A stretch of DNA of 64,000 nucleotides from Mansonella perstans (taxonomy: Eukaryota > Nematoda > Chromadorea > Rhabditida > Onchocercidae), in assembly GCA_037074765.1 (NCBI GenBank), contig JBAMDO010000117.1:105211-169210 (forward strand), given 5' to 3'. The notes under the pieces are model-generated. The model saw nothing but the letters and a program-made list of their open reading frames with translations. It was not told the origin of the DNA and did no database searches. Shown here piece by piece: positions 48,205-61,949 of the stretch. Position 1 is the stretch's first letter. Each line of letters opens with the position of its first letter. The position numbers and the translations under genes were made by a program.

Positions 48205-51200
48205 GAATATTTTTATAGATAAAAAAAAAAAAAAATCCGATTATTGGTTCATAAGCGAACGCAAAATGTAAAGGAACAAACAAGTGCAATCTATTGTTCA
48301 TTTTTTCTTGAAAAAAAAAAAAAATTTGGCGTCAATGAAAAACTAAAAACGAATGACACCATTTGTACATTTTGAAAATAATTTAAATTTTATAAATTTT
48401 GTTTATTGTAATAACTTTCTGTGATTTGAAAAAAGAAGAAAAAAGCAAAGTGTTTGAGAAATTAAAATAATCCAAGTAAATCACAAAAAAATGAAAAACT
48501 GAACATAAATTAATGAAATTAACTTAAATGACATAAATGATCATCTGATCTGTTCTTGATTAGATTTAGGTAATGAGTGAGATTGTGGTGTAATTTATGA
48601 TATCCATAAGATCAAAATAAATAAAATGGAATATCTCGAGTGTTTTGAGATTTTACCAAAAGTGAAGTTTTGTACCATCCAGAATTTTCCAAAATAAATT
48701 CGTTTTTTCTTTTTTTTTTCGTAAAAATGAATGAAAAAAAGTAACGGTGAACAATCAGACTATAAATTGAAAAGTTGAATTGAAATATATAATGAAAAAA
48801 CGGTTTATGGTGCTCATATGAGATGCTTCCTATGACCAGAATACAAATAAATGGAATTCAGCAAAGTGCAATTAATTATAAATGAAATTTCTTAAACGTT
48901 TTAGTTTAATATTTGTTGTCACCCATTAACCCTGTTAGAAAACTTCATGTATTTTTAAATAAAATATTCGGGAAAAAGAAAGTAATTATAGCAAACGGTA
49001 AATTTATATTGAATGCTTATAATTACAAAAGCAGGAAAAAGGTGAAGACTGAAGCAATAAAAGATGAGATGAGATTGCCTTTTTTATGCAAATTAAAAAA
49101 AACTGAGATTGATGGCATGGCCTGAATAAAAAAATCATAACTCAATGATAACAGAAATTTCATCAAATATCAAAGTAAAATATTTTATTTAATTTCAAAG
49201 TAGATAGTACCACACAAAATTTTAAAAAATCAATTGTATTCTTCTTGTTACTTAGTGCTGTGCAAATTTCAATATGATGTAGGCATCTCTTGCCCAATCA
49301 TTTAAGAACCAAGTCAAGCAATCGAAAGTCGTCAGCGTACTACAACCTGTCGCGAAAAAATTTCTTCAGGAGGCGAACTAAGACTATTGGTGGCAAAGTT
49401 TATTTGAAGTCAATATAATAACACTGTAAGCAGATAGCAATAATAATTAAAATAATGGTAATAAATAAGGTGTTGGTGTAGAGTAAGAAATTTCAGAGCT
49501 TAAATAAGAAAGATGTTTGCTTACAACAACCTAACCAAACAGATTGTAAAAAGTGACAAATGAATAGCATTTAACATATATTTGTTATGAATTTGAAAAT
49601 CGTTACGAATAAAATATTAGCTTTTTTATTTGACATATATGATTAATTTTTATTTATTCATTACGGTAATGATAAAATTTATTTATAAATGAGAAATCAG
49701 ACAAGTGAATAGAATAGCAAATCAAATTTGTATCATGTTTATATAAATCTTATTAATATCACTGAATAACTGTAAATACTTGAAATTTAAAAACAAGAAA
49801 AAAGATTGATTTGTGACATCTCTGATACAAGTCTTGTTGCTTAGCGAAATAATTGTTAACATAAGATTACTTATTTACGCGGCCAAATAATATTGTTACA
49901 CAATTATTTCGGTTTTTTCACGCAACCATTAGAAATAAAAGCCTGCCACCAGTCTTTCACACATCTGGCTTTTAATGCTCGCCTGATTAAATATTAGCTT
50001 TGGCAGTAAAATATTACTAAGATTTCTCAACATAGGTCAAAAATAAAATTGTAGTACTGAAGGTATTGAGCGAGTCAATGGTTGTTAATTAATTTGAATG
50101 AGTACATTAAATCATTAAGTTTTAAACATTTGAAGTGAAAAGCATTTATATAAGCAGAAATGATGAGAAAAAAGATGTGAGTGATGACAACAAGTCAGTA
50201 AGATATTCTGGAAAGGATAAGTATTCAACATCCCAGATAAGAAATTCAGAGCAAATAACATATATAAGCCGAAGTTTCATCAGCTCATAGCTAAATGTTA
50301 TGAGTAAGTGTATTTAAAAAATTTAGGTTAAACTTGAATTTTTGAAATTTTCAAATTTAGATTTTAACTGAACTTCTAATATTTAAATATTCCTTATTTA
50401 AAAATCAAATTTAAGACTTTTAACTAAAGGACGAAAAAAATGGTATTAAATATTACCGATGCTAGCTCAACAAATTAATAGCATAAATGAAATAAAAATA
50501 AGCAATTTCAAGCTCAACATGCCGTACCGGTTACTTAGCCAGTAACTAGTCCAGATTGTGCTTTAAATTCTCACTGTATGCTATCAAATGACCTCACCAT
50601 CAACTTCTCTTCTTTCTTACTGCTATTCGTATCAACCAATACCATGCATGAATAATTTACTTTGTTACAAGTTCATCACCCTCCCACAACAGAAATTTGA
50701 TCTAATTTAACCTTTTGTTATATTTCAGACCGTCTTGACCTTATTGTTCACTGATTCTGAATTTATTTCGAATTTTATCAAAATCATTTTATCAAAAACA
50801 ATTAAATTTGTCATTTATCAAATCACTTCGCATTAAAATACATAACCGTGCACAATAACGAGCAGAGAAAAAAACCGAAATCGATTTGATCTTATAACAT
50901 AGTAAAGTGGCAATAGAAATAAAAGCGAAATTTGATTTAACTAACAAAATTTGATTGTCAACTTTTTTAAAAAATGAGCTATAATGAAATTTGCACTATG
51001 AAAGAAATAGAACTGCAATAGCACAAAGCATTAACAGTCAATAAATAAAATGCAAAAAAGGTTCTTTAAAATCGATAAAAAAAATGAAATGTGCACAAAT
51101 GTATGCTTGTATCAAATATCCAACAGTGAAATTGTTCTTAAATTCACTGATGTCTCGCATGCACATCCTAATTTATAATTTCAGTTTTCGGTGTTTGGTA

Positions 51201-53270
51201 ATTTGCTAGAAATTGACAAGTTGCTTAATGTGATAACTTAAACAAGCAATATATTGTCACCTAATTAACATTTATTAACAACTGCTTTATTCATTATGTC
51301 ATAGGAATTAATTAGCTATCTCTCATTATCATCCATTTTTGGCAAAAGCAAGGCAAACATATCGGCAAATGATAGTAATTCGGAACGGCCGGATAGTTCA
51401 ATTTACAATGAAGCGTAATATGATTTGAAATTACGACAAAGTTGTACTTTTGAATCGATCTTTAACATTTTACAATAGAAATAGTTAGACTTTCCTTGTT
51501 ACTAAATTAGGAGATAATGAAATAAATTCCAGCGTTTTCTGAAATGCCCAAACAGAAATATATATCAGGTGCTTTTTATTAAATATGTAATACTATTTAA
51601 TCCGTTACATTACAATCAAAGATTTATCAAATATCAGTAAGAAATAATAGTAACTAATTGAAGCATAATTTATCATATTTGATATCAATAAAAAATGAGC
51701 GTCCTGTAAAAGAAAATATAACGGAAAATTAATTGTTGCATCAATAATTCGTTTCCGATTTCCGATATCTTAGAAATGGAGCAATGTTTGACTCGTGTCC
51801 ATTTATTTCAAACAATTATTAGAAATACTTGAGAGTTTGAAAATGGTATGTTGTCGGGATGAATGATATATATAAGAAAGGACGAAAAATTATATTGAGA
51901 GTCGAAACTGGTTTTTCCACTGCAAACATATGACGATAAGTTGATCGCAGATTAAAAGCAGAAAAAAAATGTAGAGGGAAGATAAATACGAAGAGAAAGA
52001 GGACCATGAAATTGTCACCATTCAACTACTATACTGGGTCGATCATTTAATTTCAGGATTTTCCATTAGTCATTACTTATTAAATTCACAAAGACCAATT
52101 CTATCGTTTGAAATATCTCAATGAATAAAACGATTCAAATAATCGGACAACTTGCTACAAAATCATTTCCGGATTCAATTACAAGACAAAATCTTATCAT
52201 TAACATTTTCTGACATCAATGATAAATTGTTTTCATGATGAATGATAATAAACTGTCATTATGCTTATCACAAGATTCTTCTTATTATATTTATATTATC
52301 AACTACCTGATGAATAATTGGTGGTAGCTCACAAAAAAACAATTAAAAAACTAAAATTTGAAGTGTACCATTAAAATTGTTTTCTCTTATCTCATACCAA
52401 CCATTGTCGTCATACCATAATTTCTTTTTTTTTTTTTTAAATTCAACTTCTATAATTTATTGCTATCTCATAACAAATGCTTTTTTGTTTTATCATCATG
52501 CACAAATAAGAAGTAAAATTCAAATTGTTTATAATTAAAATTAGAAAATGCGATAATATAACTGCTAATTAGTGTAAATACATGAGATAGCAATAAATTA
52601 TTGGAATTGAATTAATATGTTACCTTGTTCGCTGGATATTCAAGTACTTAATTAATTGATTAATCAATACAATCAAACACAAATAAAATGACTTTGAATC
52701 GCTTTCGAATTCTTTTTTCTTATTTAAATCCAAAATTCAATTTCCATAAAATTTTTAAATCCATAATTGCAATATCGATTAGGCAACTTTCATTCTTAAT
52801 TACAATTTCAATTGTTTGCCTGTTTGTTCTCATCATACAAAACTTTACAATTAAATTCATAAAATTTGATAATTTGCATGTTACATGTTCAAATATAATC
52901 TAATGATTTCAGAATCCTTCGACTCATCACACTATTAGGCTGTAAAAGAGAATTGATATCACGGGATTGTTTCCTGATCTCGGTTCTCAGATAAGTTTTC
53001 ATGTAAGTGGAAACTCTCGAGAATTTCGCGGGAGGAACGGGTCAACTTTTACCATTGTCTTCAGTGAGGATTATTTTTTCTTTAAAGCTGATAAGTCAAT
53101 CTTAGTCTTTTTTATAGGTTCAGCTGTAAGTTTTAATTTGGTAATTCGTGCAGTCTTATTTGAATGATTGTTTTATCAGTGTGGTAGTAATAGTTCAGTA
53201 ATTGATGCTTTGAAACTAATTGTTTTACATTGTGTTTTGCAATTAAGCATTTCCAATTTATATTCAGCCA
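48205..53270. other. Long intergenic stretch, no gene recognised
   Basis: About 5 kb of very AT-rich sequence with homopolymer runs and isolated open frames that are not linked to other exons. No tRNA, repeat family or conserved protein was found. It divides the minus-strand genes on its left from the plus-strand genes on its right. Confidence 0.5.
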
Positions 53271-53271
53271 A

Positions 53272-53283
53272 CTTTAATTTCAG
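53272..53283 (+). promoter_or_regulatory. Probable trans-splice acceptor of the MPP-alpha gene
   Basis: CTTTAATTTCAG ends at 53283, only three bases before the ATG at 53287. No donor-bearing exon is seen upstream. This spacing is typical of spliced-leader acceptors in nematodes. Confidence 0.55.
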
Positions 53284-53286
53284 ACA

Positions 53287-56200
53287 ATGGTGCGATCGAA
53301 ATTTCAAACTGTTTGTTGGAGAATTCTGCGGCAAGTATCTCATTCACACCTAAGGTAATCTTCTAAGATTTATACTTCAGGTAGAAATCCGTATATATGA
53401 GATTTTTTTAAAATGATTACCACTGTAGTTCTTTTATGATTATAATTAGATTGGATTGTTGGTTGTTCAAAGAAGTCTTATGGGAGACTTTTTACGATAT
53501 GCTGAATCATAATAAGCGATAAAACTTTAGCGTATAACTTATGAGATTTTTTGGCTTATCATTTCCGAACACTTTTTTCCATACTAACAAATTAATCTTA
53601 ATGATAAATGATAAATTTAAATTACATATAGTTTCAATTGTTTTCGAGTGAGATTTAAGCATGCTTTTACTCGCTTTACTAAATCATTCGGAAAATGAAA
53701 TACGACGTTTCTCCGAATATATAAAATATATCATTGTTGCAGAAATTTTTCTTCGAAAGGGAACAAAGGATCTGCGACTTCACATTATACTACAGCTTCT
53801 CCACTTGTAGAAAATCCCACTGTATGTAATACTTCAGTTTGGAACTTAGTTAATCACATAGTTAATTAAGCAATTTATCGCTTTTAAAATGAGAAAAAAA
53901 ACTGCATGTTGGGATTCCTTTTACAGAAGATGAGTTTCTCAGTTGTGATGCTTCTGCTTCCAGAATTTCGTTGATATCAATAATATGTCGTTACGGGAGC
54001 CAGTACCTGGACTTTCAGAAGCAAGATATTTGAAACAAACTGTTGTTAAGCCATTCGATACAAAATTGACGATATTAGAAAATGGGCTTAAAATAGCCAC
54101 TGAACCACATTATGGAAAGTACTGCACTGTTGGAGGTTTGTTCGGCTTTTTTAATTGAACTTAATCTCATCAATTCAAATAAAATAAGCACTCGGCATAA
54201 TGTATGATTTGGTGCTTATGTCAGTTTATGTCCGATGCTTATGTCAGACCATGTTGGGCACCAGTTTTATTGTTCTTGTGTTGCTGGTCTCGTTAGATTT
54301 CCAGATCTTTCGACTTATTTTTTAAATTAAACTTAATGATATATCATTCTAAATTTGCAGTTGCTATAGATGCTGGTTCACGTTATGAAGTTGGTTATCC
54401 TTTCGGCACTACTCATTTCATCGAAAAACTAGCTTTTACGGTATTTACTCACGCATTTGTACCCATTTTTAAATTGCTATAAAATTTCGTTGTGTAATTA
54501 ACAGGATATTAATTTGCTTAAACTCTCTGATTTTTTCATGCGTTGCTCTTTTTTTCCAGCTTCATTAGGAACCATACCGATTTTGTGAATCACTGGTTGG
54601 AATGCAAATAGATTTCAAGATGCTTTTTATGCAAACGTCGCTGTCATATATTCGAAATTAATAGTAAAAAAAACTGGTTAAACCTTATTTTAGGAAACGT
54701 CATCTGTACGGAGTAAGGAAGATTTGTTCCGTTTGTTGGAACGGTGTGGTGCTTTAATTGATTGCCAGTCAACAAGAGATACATTTATTTATGCATCCTC
54801 ATGCCAAGTCGATGGCTTCCCTGACATAATAAGGTTGATTGCTGATTCTGTGCAAAGGCCGATTATTAGCTTGAATGATGTAAGATTTTAATGCTATGAG
54901 TTGAAGAGAGCAGTTTTCAAGACTGCATTCATTCGGAAGAGACCTTTTCGCTATGTAAAAATCACCTGAAGTTCTATTGTATTATTAAGCTTTCATTTTT
55001 CTAACAACTTATAACAATAATACTGTAATTTCTCCTAATAAAATGGCAAAATTTTGCAGATAGAAAATGCTCGATTAATTATTGATTTCGAAAATAAAGA
55101 TATGAATTCGAAACCGGAATGCGAGCCTTTACTTACCGATTGGATACATGCTGTAATCTTTTTATATTTTGACGAATTTGAATCTGAACGAATTTAAATG
55201 CATGGAGTTAAGATGAAATGAAATCGGTCAATTCGAACCGATTTGGACTTACTTAACTATAGTTTTATATTATGAAGCTGGATTAACAAGATTTTTTTTT
55301 GCAGGCGGGTTATAACGGCAATACTTTGGGTTTCTCCAAATATTGCCCTGAAGAAAACATAATGAACATAAATCAAAAGCACATTTATACATTCATGAAG
55401 CAATACTATAAGCCAGATCGCATAGTAGTTGCCGGTAAATATTTCATTTTGTATGCCCAAATTTTTTCATTACCGAATGTTTTCTATTATGTGAATTGGT
55501 GATGTGATAGTAAGCATGTTATCATGATTGGATATCTGATAAATAAAATGGTATGTTATTAAGTAAATAATATTTGAGAGGCTGAAGCTTTGCAAAATTT
55601 TTCCTGCCATGTCAAAATATTATTTCTATTTTTGAAATGTTCAGCAAATGATTGTTGGTTTAACGGATGTATTTTTCCAGCTGAATGCATCGTTTCCATT
55701 TTGGCAATTTCAAAATTTACAGGGGTTGGCGTTGATCATGATGCTTTAGTTTCCTTATCAAGAGAACTTTTCGATGATTCGAAAACGGTTTGGGCGGAAG
55801 ATCCGTCACTTCTTCTTGAAAAAAAGCCTGCAGTAGATGATTCACTTGCCCAATATACGGGCGGAGAAAAACTTGTAAGCTTGATTCTAAATATGTTCGC
55901 CAATTTTAATTTCACAGCACTATTCGTATTGTTGCAGTTTATTGTTAAATATTTTCTAAGAATTCAGCAGCGGATGTTTCACAAAATTAAGATGGAAAAA
56001 TGATCATATTTCAGATTACAAAGGATCTGAGCCGTATGGCTCTTGGTCCAACTCCGTATCCTAATCTTGCTCATTTTGTTCTTGGTTTTGAAAGTTGTGG
56101 ATATCTTGATGATGATTTTGTAACTTTCTGTGTTCTTCAATCATTAATGGGAGGAGGAGGTAGCTTTAGTGCTGGCGGACCAGGTAAAGGGATGTATACA

Positions 56201-57101
56201 AGGTTATACGTTGACGTTTTAAACAAGTAAGAGTTTATTTTGCCATTTTTTTATGGTTTAAAGAGTTTATTTTATCATATATTTATTTCGTGCTAAAAGC
56301 TATTGCACATTTTCTTTAAAAATGTTGTTGAACAGAATCGCCGATATTTCTGGATTTCAGGCATCACTGGATGTATAATGCAACAGCCTATAACCACGCG
56401 TACAAGGAATCTGGAATTTTCCACATTCAAGCATCTAGCGATCCATCACGGGTTTAATTTTCTGGCATAGTTCGCTATTTTTTTCAAATATATGAATGGT
56501 TCATTCTCTTCAAACCAATTTACAGATTGACGAAACAGTTCGAGTGATTTTGGAGCAGTTTTTGCGGCTTCCTGAAGGAGCAGAAAATGAAGAATTATCT
56601 CGAGCGAAGACTCAGTTGAAAAGTCAGTTGATGATGAATTTGGAAGTGCGACCTGTTATGTTTGAAGACTTGGCTCGGCAGGTTCTGGGGCATGGTTGCC
56701 GGCGGAAACCGAGTAAATATGTTGAAGAAATCGGTAACTGCTGTTTATATTTTCTGATCGTAGAAATTTGTTTGAAATATCTATTGTATTGATTGATATT
56801 ACTGTAAGAATACCGGAAACTTGATCTTTATATTTTAATCAAACGCAATATCGTTTAGATAGATAAGTTTGTGTTTTATCTTAAACGTTAAATATATTGA
56901 TATATGCTTAATAGTAGTCATTTATCAGATCGGATAACAAATAAGGATATCAAAAGAGCAGCGGAACGTATGCTGTCAAAGCGTCCCACCGTTGTTGGTT
57001 ATGGTGATATTAAGCGTATTCCACGTTATGAATTAGTTGATAAGTGTGTGGCAAAAAGGGATCTTGGAGACATCAAGTCGAAAGGATTTTTTCGCTTTTA
57101 A
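53287..57101 (+). CDS. mppa-1: Mitochondrial-processing peptidase alpha subunit
   Basis: Substrate-binding subunit of the matrix peptidase that removes presequences from imported proteins; it works with the catalytic beta subunit. Twelve exons: 53287-53354, 53743-53821, 53964-54135, 54361-54440, 54694-54879, 55060-55152, 55305-55434, 55723-55874, 56015-56226, 56361-56451, 56526-56733, 56929-57101. Phases close to 547 residues. The N terminus is a basic mitochondrial presequence (MVRSKFQTVCWRILRQVSHS). The mature part starts near SLREPVPGLSEARYL and keeps LTILENGLKIATE. The zinc motif of the beta subunit is lost, as in all alpha subunits: HFIEKLAF (from residue 125) replaces HxxEH. The glycine-rich loop that holds presequences, GGGGSFSAGGPGKGMYTRLY, starts at residue 366. 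CPTEN-like CPEEN, YYKPDRIVVAGVGVDH and the C-terminal block VVGYGDIKRIPRYE agree with the family. It looks intact. Confidence 0.95.
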
Positions 57102-60100
57102 AATGACGCATTGTTATTTAGGTGCATTTTAGTTCATATTATTATTGTTTGTTATATATGTCGTGAAACTCTAATTTGCCTTATTTAAAATTTCATTTGT
57201 TTAAATAATTGCATCTACTTTTTGAAACATAAACATATAATTGTTAGTGCGAGTATCTTCATCTGTTTCATATTACCTACAACAACACCTATTATTTGTC
57301 ATATACCGACACCTTCATGTTCTTTGCAAATGTATTATTAAGTCGACGGCACCCATTGATAATATTTGATAAGGAAGAAAAAGTGCGGGCAGAAACATAT
57401 GGGGTTTAAGTATTTTGGTTCAGCAAAATAATAAAATTAGGTTGTCAGGTGGCAATAAGTTAAATTCTTAGTGCTTTAAAAAACTGCTTAATATTCAGCA
57501 GAGTCAATTCAAGTAAAAGGGATGAATTTTCCGGGTAGTCGTAGTATCATAGCTCGAAGACTATACATAATCTACAATTTTCTACATTTGTTGGGATATG
57601 CATAACTTTGTACAGTTTTTGTATATTGCATGTTTTTTTCGCCAGTTCTCCGAGAATACGTTTCCTTTGCTAATTAGTTCTACGAGAATATGTTTCTGCA
57701 CTTAATAAAAAAAAAAAAAAAAAGAAAAAGAACGCTTCGATACGAAAATGTGAGAGAATAACAGGTCATTCCATTAATTCCGTGAAATAATTTCGACTTC
57801 TGCTTCTACTCGGGAATTTCTGAATCATCGACAAGCATTAAATTAGTCTGATTCATAGCTTGCTTGATTACTTAAAATTCAATCAAATACATGTATGATT
57901 CCTTCTTCACTGTTATTTTTCCTTAGGCATACAAAGTTACAATTGCATGAAACAAACGAATTGGATGTTATTCATAGATTAAATAAGCTTGGAAGGGAAA
58001 ATTTACTTAGTTTATACAACAAATGTTTTGCGAATTATTCCGAATCTACATTGAATGCAATGCCCATTTCAGCAACAATATATTTATTAAATTTAGTGTT
58101 GTTAGAAATTCTCAATTCCGATTGTAAACTGAAACTTAAGAAATGTCAGTCTTTGGGTTTTAATGTCTTTTGTGGGACTATTTCAGCATTCGGATTTAGT
58201 TATTCATTTCCGATTCCTAATTAGTGCGTTGAACCAACGGCAAGAGTTTCCATTTCAGTCACTAGTTTAATATCTGAAAGAACGAGGCACTCTTTTCGAT
58301 CCGATTAAACGTTTAAAACTGATTTCAATTGAATTTATGATACGAGTAATTTGCATATCGGAACTCGCTCGTTGTTTACAACGCGCAAAATTTGAATCCC
58401 GGGATTTATATGAAGTAATGCGCTTCTAAAGCGTCAATAATTAAATGAGAACTGAATTATTAAATTGTTCAGGTCTTAGAATGCACAATCTTAGGACTAA
58501 GTTATTTGTAAATGACCCGGAATTGTGACCTATATATAACAGGTGTGAAAAAAATAAAGTTTATTTCGAGGATTCATTGTTTTGGTTATGGCCACTAAGA
58601 AACATTTTTGAGATTAACTGCAAACAGCAATTAATTGCGTGTATAAGGTGTCTATACGTTAACACTTGACGTACTGTGCAAAATTGAGTGACGAAAATCA
58701 TCAAAATTACTCAAATTGATTTGAAAAGTGCGCACCGTGTAGCTGCTTCTATTTGCTGCTACTTTATTACCAACACATTTCTTAAGCTTCTCTTGAAAAA
58801 TGTTTTGTGAATTGAAATATCTCAGAATGCTAACATTATATCAATATCGATCAATTATGATACGCACTTTTCTTGGCCACTTTGAGGTAATTACTACTCG
58901 ATAAACTATCTTCGAGGACTTGGAGTTATTCGTCCATTACACTAGTTTCCATGAGCTTTATCATAGATATTTCAATTACCAAACGTCATATTGTTCCGAG
59001 TAAACTTCTACTTGTTAGAACTTTGATTTTTAATTAAATAATGGATCATATATATTTAATAGTTAATTTTGCACTTTGCTAATTTCAGCAAAAATGAGAT
59101 CGATTTAATCATATCTTTTCACTTTGTACGAATATACCGTATAAAGCGATATGTCATAGGAAGATGACCTTAGACTTTCTGTTATTCGTAATTTTTTTGT
59201 CAGTTTGGTTGATTGCATTGTCTGAAATGCATTATTTTTTTTTTATCCACTAATTCTTAAATAGTTGCCGTCGAACATCGAAGTTTGCATCGAAGTTTGC
59301 GATGGAGATAGGGTGAGCAGGGAAGTAAGGAGAGAAAGGGAAGAACAAGGATAAGAGTGGACAAGGGTCAAACTCTTACCTAACTCTGTTCTCCTGATGG
59401 CGTTACACAGTTATCAAGTGGTTACCCGTTAACTTTCCATTTTACTTCAGTATTGTCATATCCATCCCTCTGATCGGTAATTATATATAGTTTTGTTTGA
59501 TGGCATCAAATACCGATAACTTACTTTTGTCGATTCCATATTAATTACTTAATTTGAGCTTTATTTAGTGACAGATAATGGATCTGAATGTATAAGACAG
59601 TGCCGCAATAGAATTATTGTGTTAGAAATATCAAAATTCTCATTTCTCTTTTTTAGAAACTTTCCATTTTATTTTTCTAACTTTATTTTGATTATTTCAA
59701 GATTTTAGCAATAAAATTTTGATTATTTTCCATTCCAATTACAGTAATTTTCCCTTTCCCTTAATTTTTAACTTTTGTGACATTAATATGCTTGGTTGAA
59801 ACAAATGATCCAAGCGATTATCATTTGCTGTAAAATTGTTGAATCATAGAATGGAAAAGCGACAACAACATTTACATATTGAATAATTGTGATAACTCTT
59901 GAGTACTTTGCTCTTTTACCGTAATCTCTCGTATTTTGTCTTTCTCGAATATCTCGAATGTTAATAAATGATTAGATCGATGTATGCTATAATTATTCAA
60001 GCTACTGTTTCCGTTTATTTCCTTTGATTACAATCAGCTGTACCGCGATACCTTGAAACTTCCAAGCAAATACGGTACTAGAGAATTAGACGTGCAAACG

Positions 60101-61497
60101 TATCGACTCCTTGGACATTTCAAGATTCGTAATAATTGCGCAAATTTGAAATTTTCTAACTTACTGCAGCTTCACTGCATCGTCCTTTTTTTCATCATTG
60201 TTTGGCAATTACTTTGAGAGAGAGAAGTAATTAGAGAAGGTTGAGTTTAGTGTTAAGAAAAGTATTGTAATTATCTTACTCTTTCAAGGAATGAGTTAAC
60301 TTCAAGCTAAAAAGATGCTAAAGTTGAAAATCTAAAGATACTGATTATTACCAATGATTGGCTCTTTGAAGTTTAAAATTCGATCTTGCCATGAAATTAC
60401 AATTCTGATATTAAACAATCAACTTTTAAATTTACGTTTCAGTTAGTCTTATGCCAAAAATGAGTGCAATAAGAGCATCGTCCGTTTGCAACATTAGGCA
60501 AGTTTGGATTTGTTATGAAGAAATTTTCTTTTATCATTTTTGTTTTTCTCATATTCTTTTCTATTGATACTTACTTGCAGCTCTAAAATTAGCTTATACG
60601 TGTAACCGAAAAAGTCATTTTACGTCCGTTTGACGTCCCAAAAACATTTTCATCTGTCCATTTGCCAGCATTTCTTAGCATTTCCAAACTATTGGAAATG
60701 CTTTTTATATTTTTTCAATGCTTAGCACAAATTTAGAGAAATTCTCATTCTCGTGCTCCATTCGTTGTAAAATATGAATGAGACTGGGAATTCTGGATAA
60801 GAGAAGACTGTATACTGACAGCATAGACTTGCCCAATATCTAGAGAATATTGATATTAGCTAGAGATTTGTTCAAGAGTTTGTTGATCTCATTTTTGCAC
60901 AAATCCATAACTGATTTCACCGCTTGGTGACGGATTGTATTAAATGGGTAAGATTATCATTTATCTCCACTTATCAATATTATTATATTCAATTAATCGA
61001 TCCATCATGTTGATAAATCAGAGTGATTCTTATTCACTTATCCTTAAATTTATGCTATGAATTTCAGGCCTGAATTCTTTGGTAACACTTCGTCCACGAC
61101 GATACTATCAGCAATCCATTCATTTCATTTTAACAGCATTCTCTTCCATTATATTCATATTTTTGCTCTATATTCCATCCCCAATGCTAATTAAATGTCA
61201 CTTTAAATATTATTTCATTAATTTAAATAATCTGAGCCATTTTTAATTCTTCAAACATTTATTTCTCATCTTTTATATTACTCAGTGTGGTCCAGTGGCC
61301 TGTCGCTTTGGTTCGATAGTTAACATCTGTCAAATGACTTTAATTATATGCTAACATTTAGCTAATCTTTAATTTGTTGCCCAAAATGGAAACAGGTCAA
61401 TTTTGGCCAATGTTCCAGAATTTGTCCTGATACGCTGTCTACGTGCCGCCCTGTTTTGCTCATCTAATTATTCATAATTAATACTTTTTTTTTGCAG
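57102..61497. other. Intergenic stretch, no certain gene
   Basis: Contains a run of 17 A (57707-57723). An open frame at 57895-58224 (+), 109 codons, follows a possible acceptor but has no recognised match. The remainder is AT-rich without exon chains. It holds the 3' region of the MPP-alpha gene and the upstream region of the zinc-finger gene. Confidence 0.45.
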
Positions 61498-61618
61498 TGT
61501 ATTATTTTGTTCTCATTAGAGAATAGGATTCTTTCTCCATATACAGTGAATTATTTCCGTCTCTTCCAGAAACTCTCATTTGCACAGTACAAATCCTGTC
61601 CATTAAAACCGGTATACG
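61498..61618 (+). other. Possible 5' exon of the zinc-finger gene
   Basis: A strong acceptor (TTTTTTTTTGCAG to 61497) and a good donor (ACG|GTAAGT at 61619) bound 121 bases that are open in one frame. It may be a non-coding or alternative leader exon of the gene starting at 61950. Nothing shows that its frame is translated. Confidence 0.25.
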
Positions 61619-61905
61619 GTAAGTTGATCGTATGTCTCAATGTGAAATCACGATATCTCGAGGTATCTTTGGTAAAGCTTGGGATTGCTTGTAAAATGAT
61701 TTTCACAGTTCATTTTGCAAAGAAAAATATAATAATTATGGAATTATAGTGGAAATGAGAAATTTAATTAATTCAACCAAATATAATAAGATTATGAGAG
61801 GAAAATTTATTTGGAATTAAATTTTTTAACGAAGGAATTTATTTTTTGGTTCATTCTTGGGAAGTAAATGATTAGAAATTAAATTGTAATTAAATTTTTT
61901 TAACA

Positions 61906-61914
61906 TTTTTGTAG
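61906..61914 (+). promoter_or_regulatory. Possible splice acceptor ahead of the zinc-finger start
   Basis: TTTTTGTAG ends 35 bases before the ATG at 61950. It could accept a spliced leader or an upstream exon such as 61498-61618. Confidence 0.4.
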
Positions 61915-61949
61915 TCTTTCGTAGTATCAATAATATCATCGTATAGGAA

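Noticed and set aside
54541..54600. Extra MPP-alpha exon after the TTTTTTCCAG acceptor
   Set aside because: The frame meets a stop within a few codons, and exons 54361-54440 and 54694-54879 already join in phase and match the family.
57895..58224. 109-codon open frame on the + strand after a possible acceptor
   Set aside because: No family match, composition similar to intergenic AT-rich sequence, and no matching donor or second exon.
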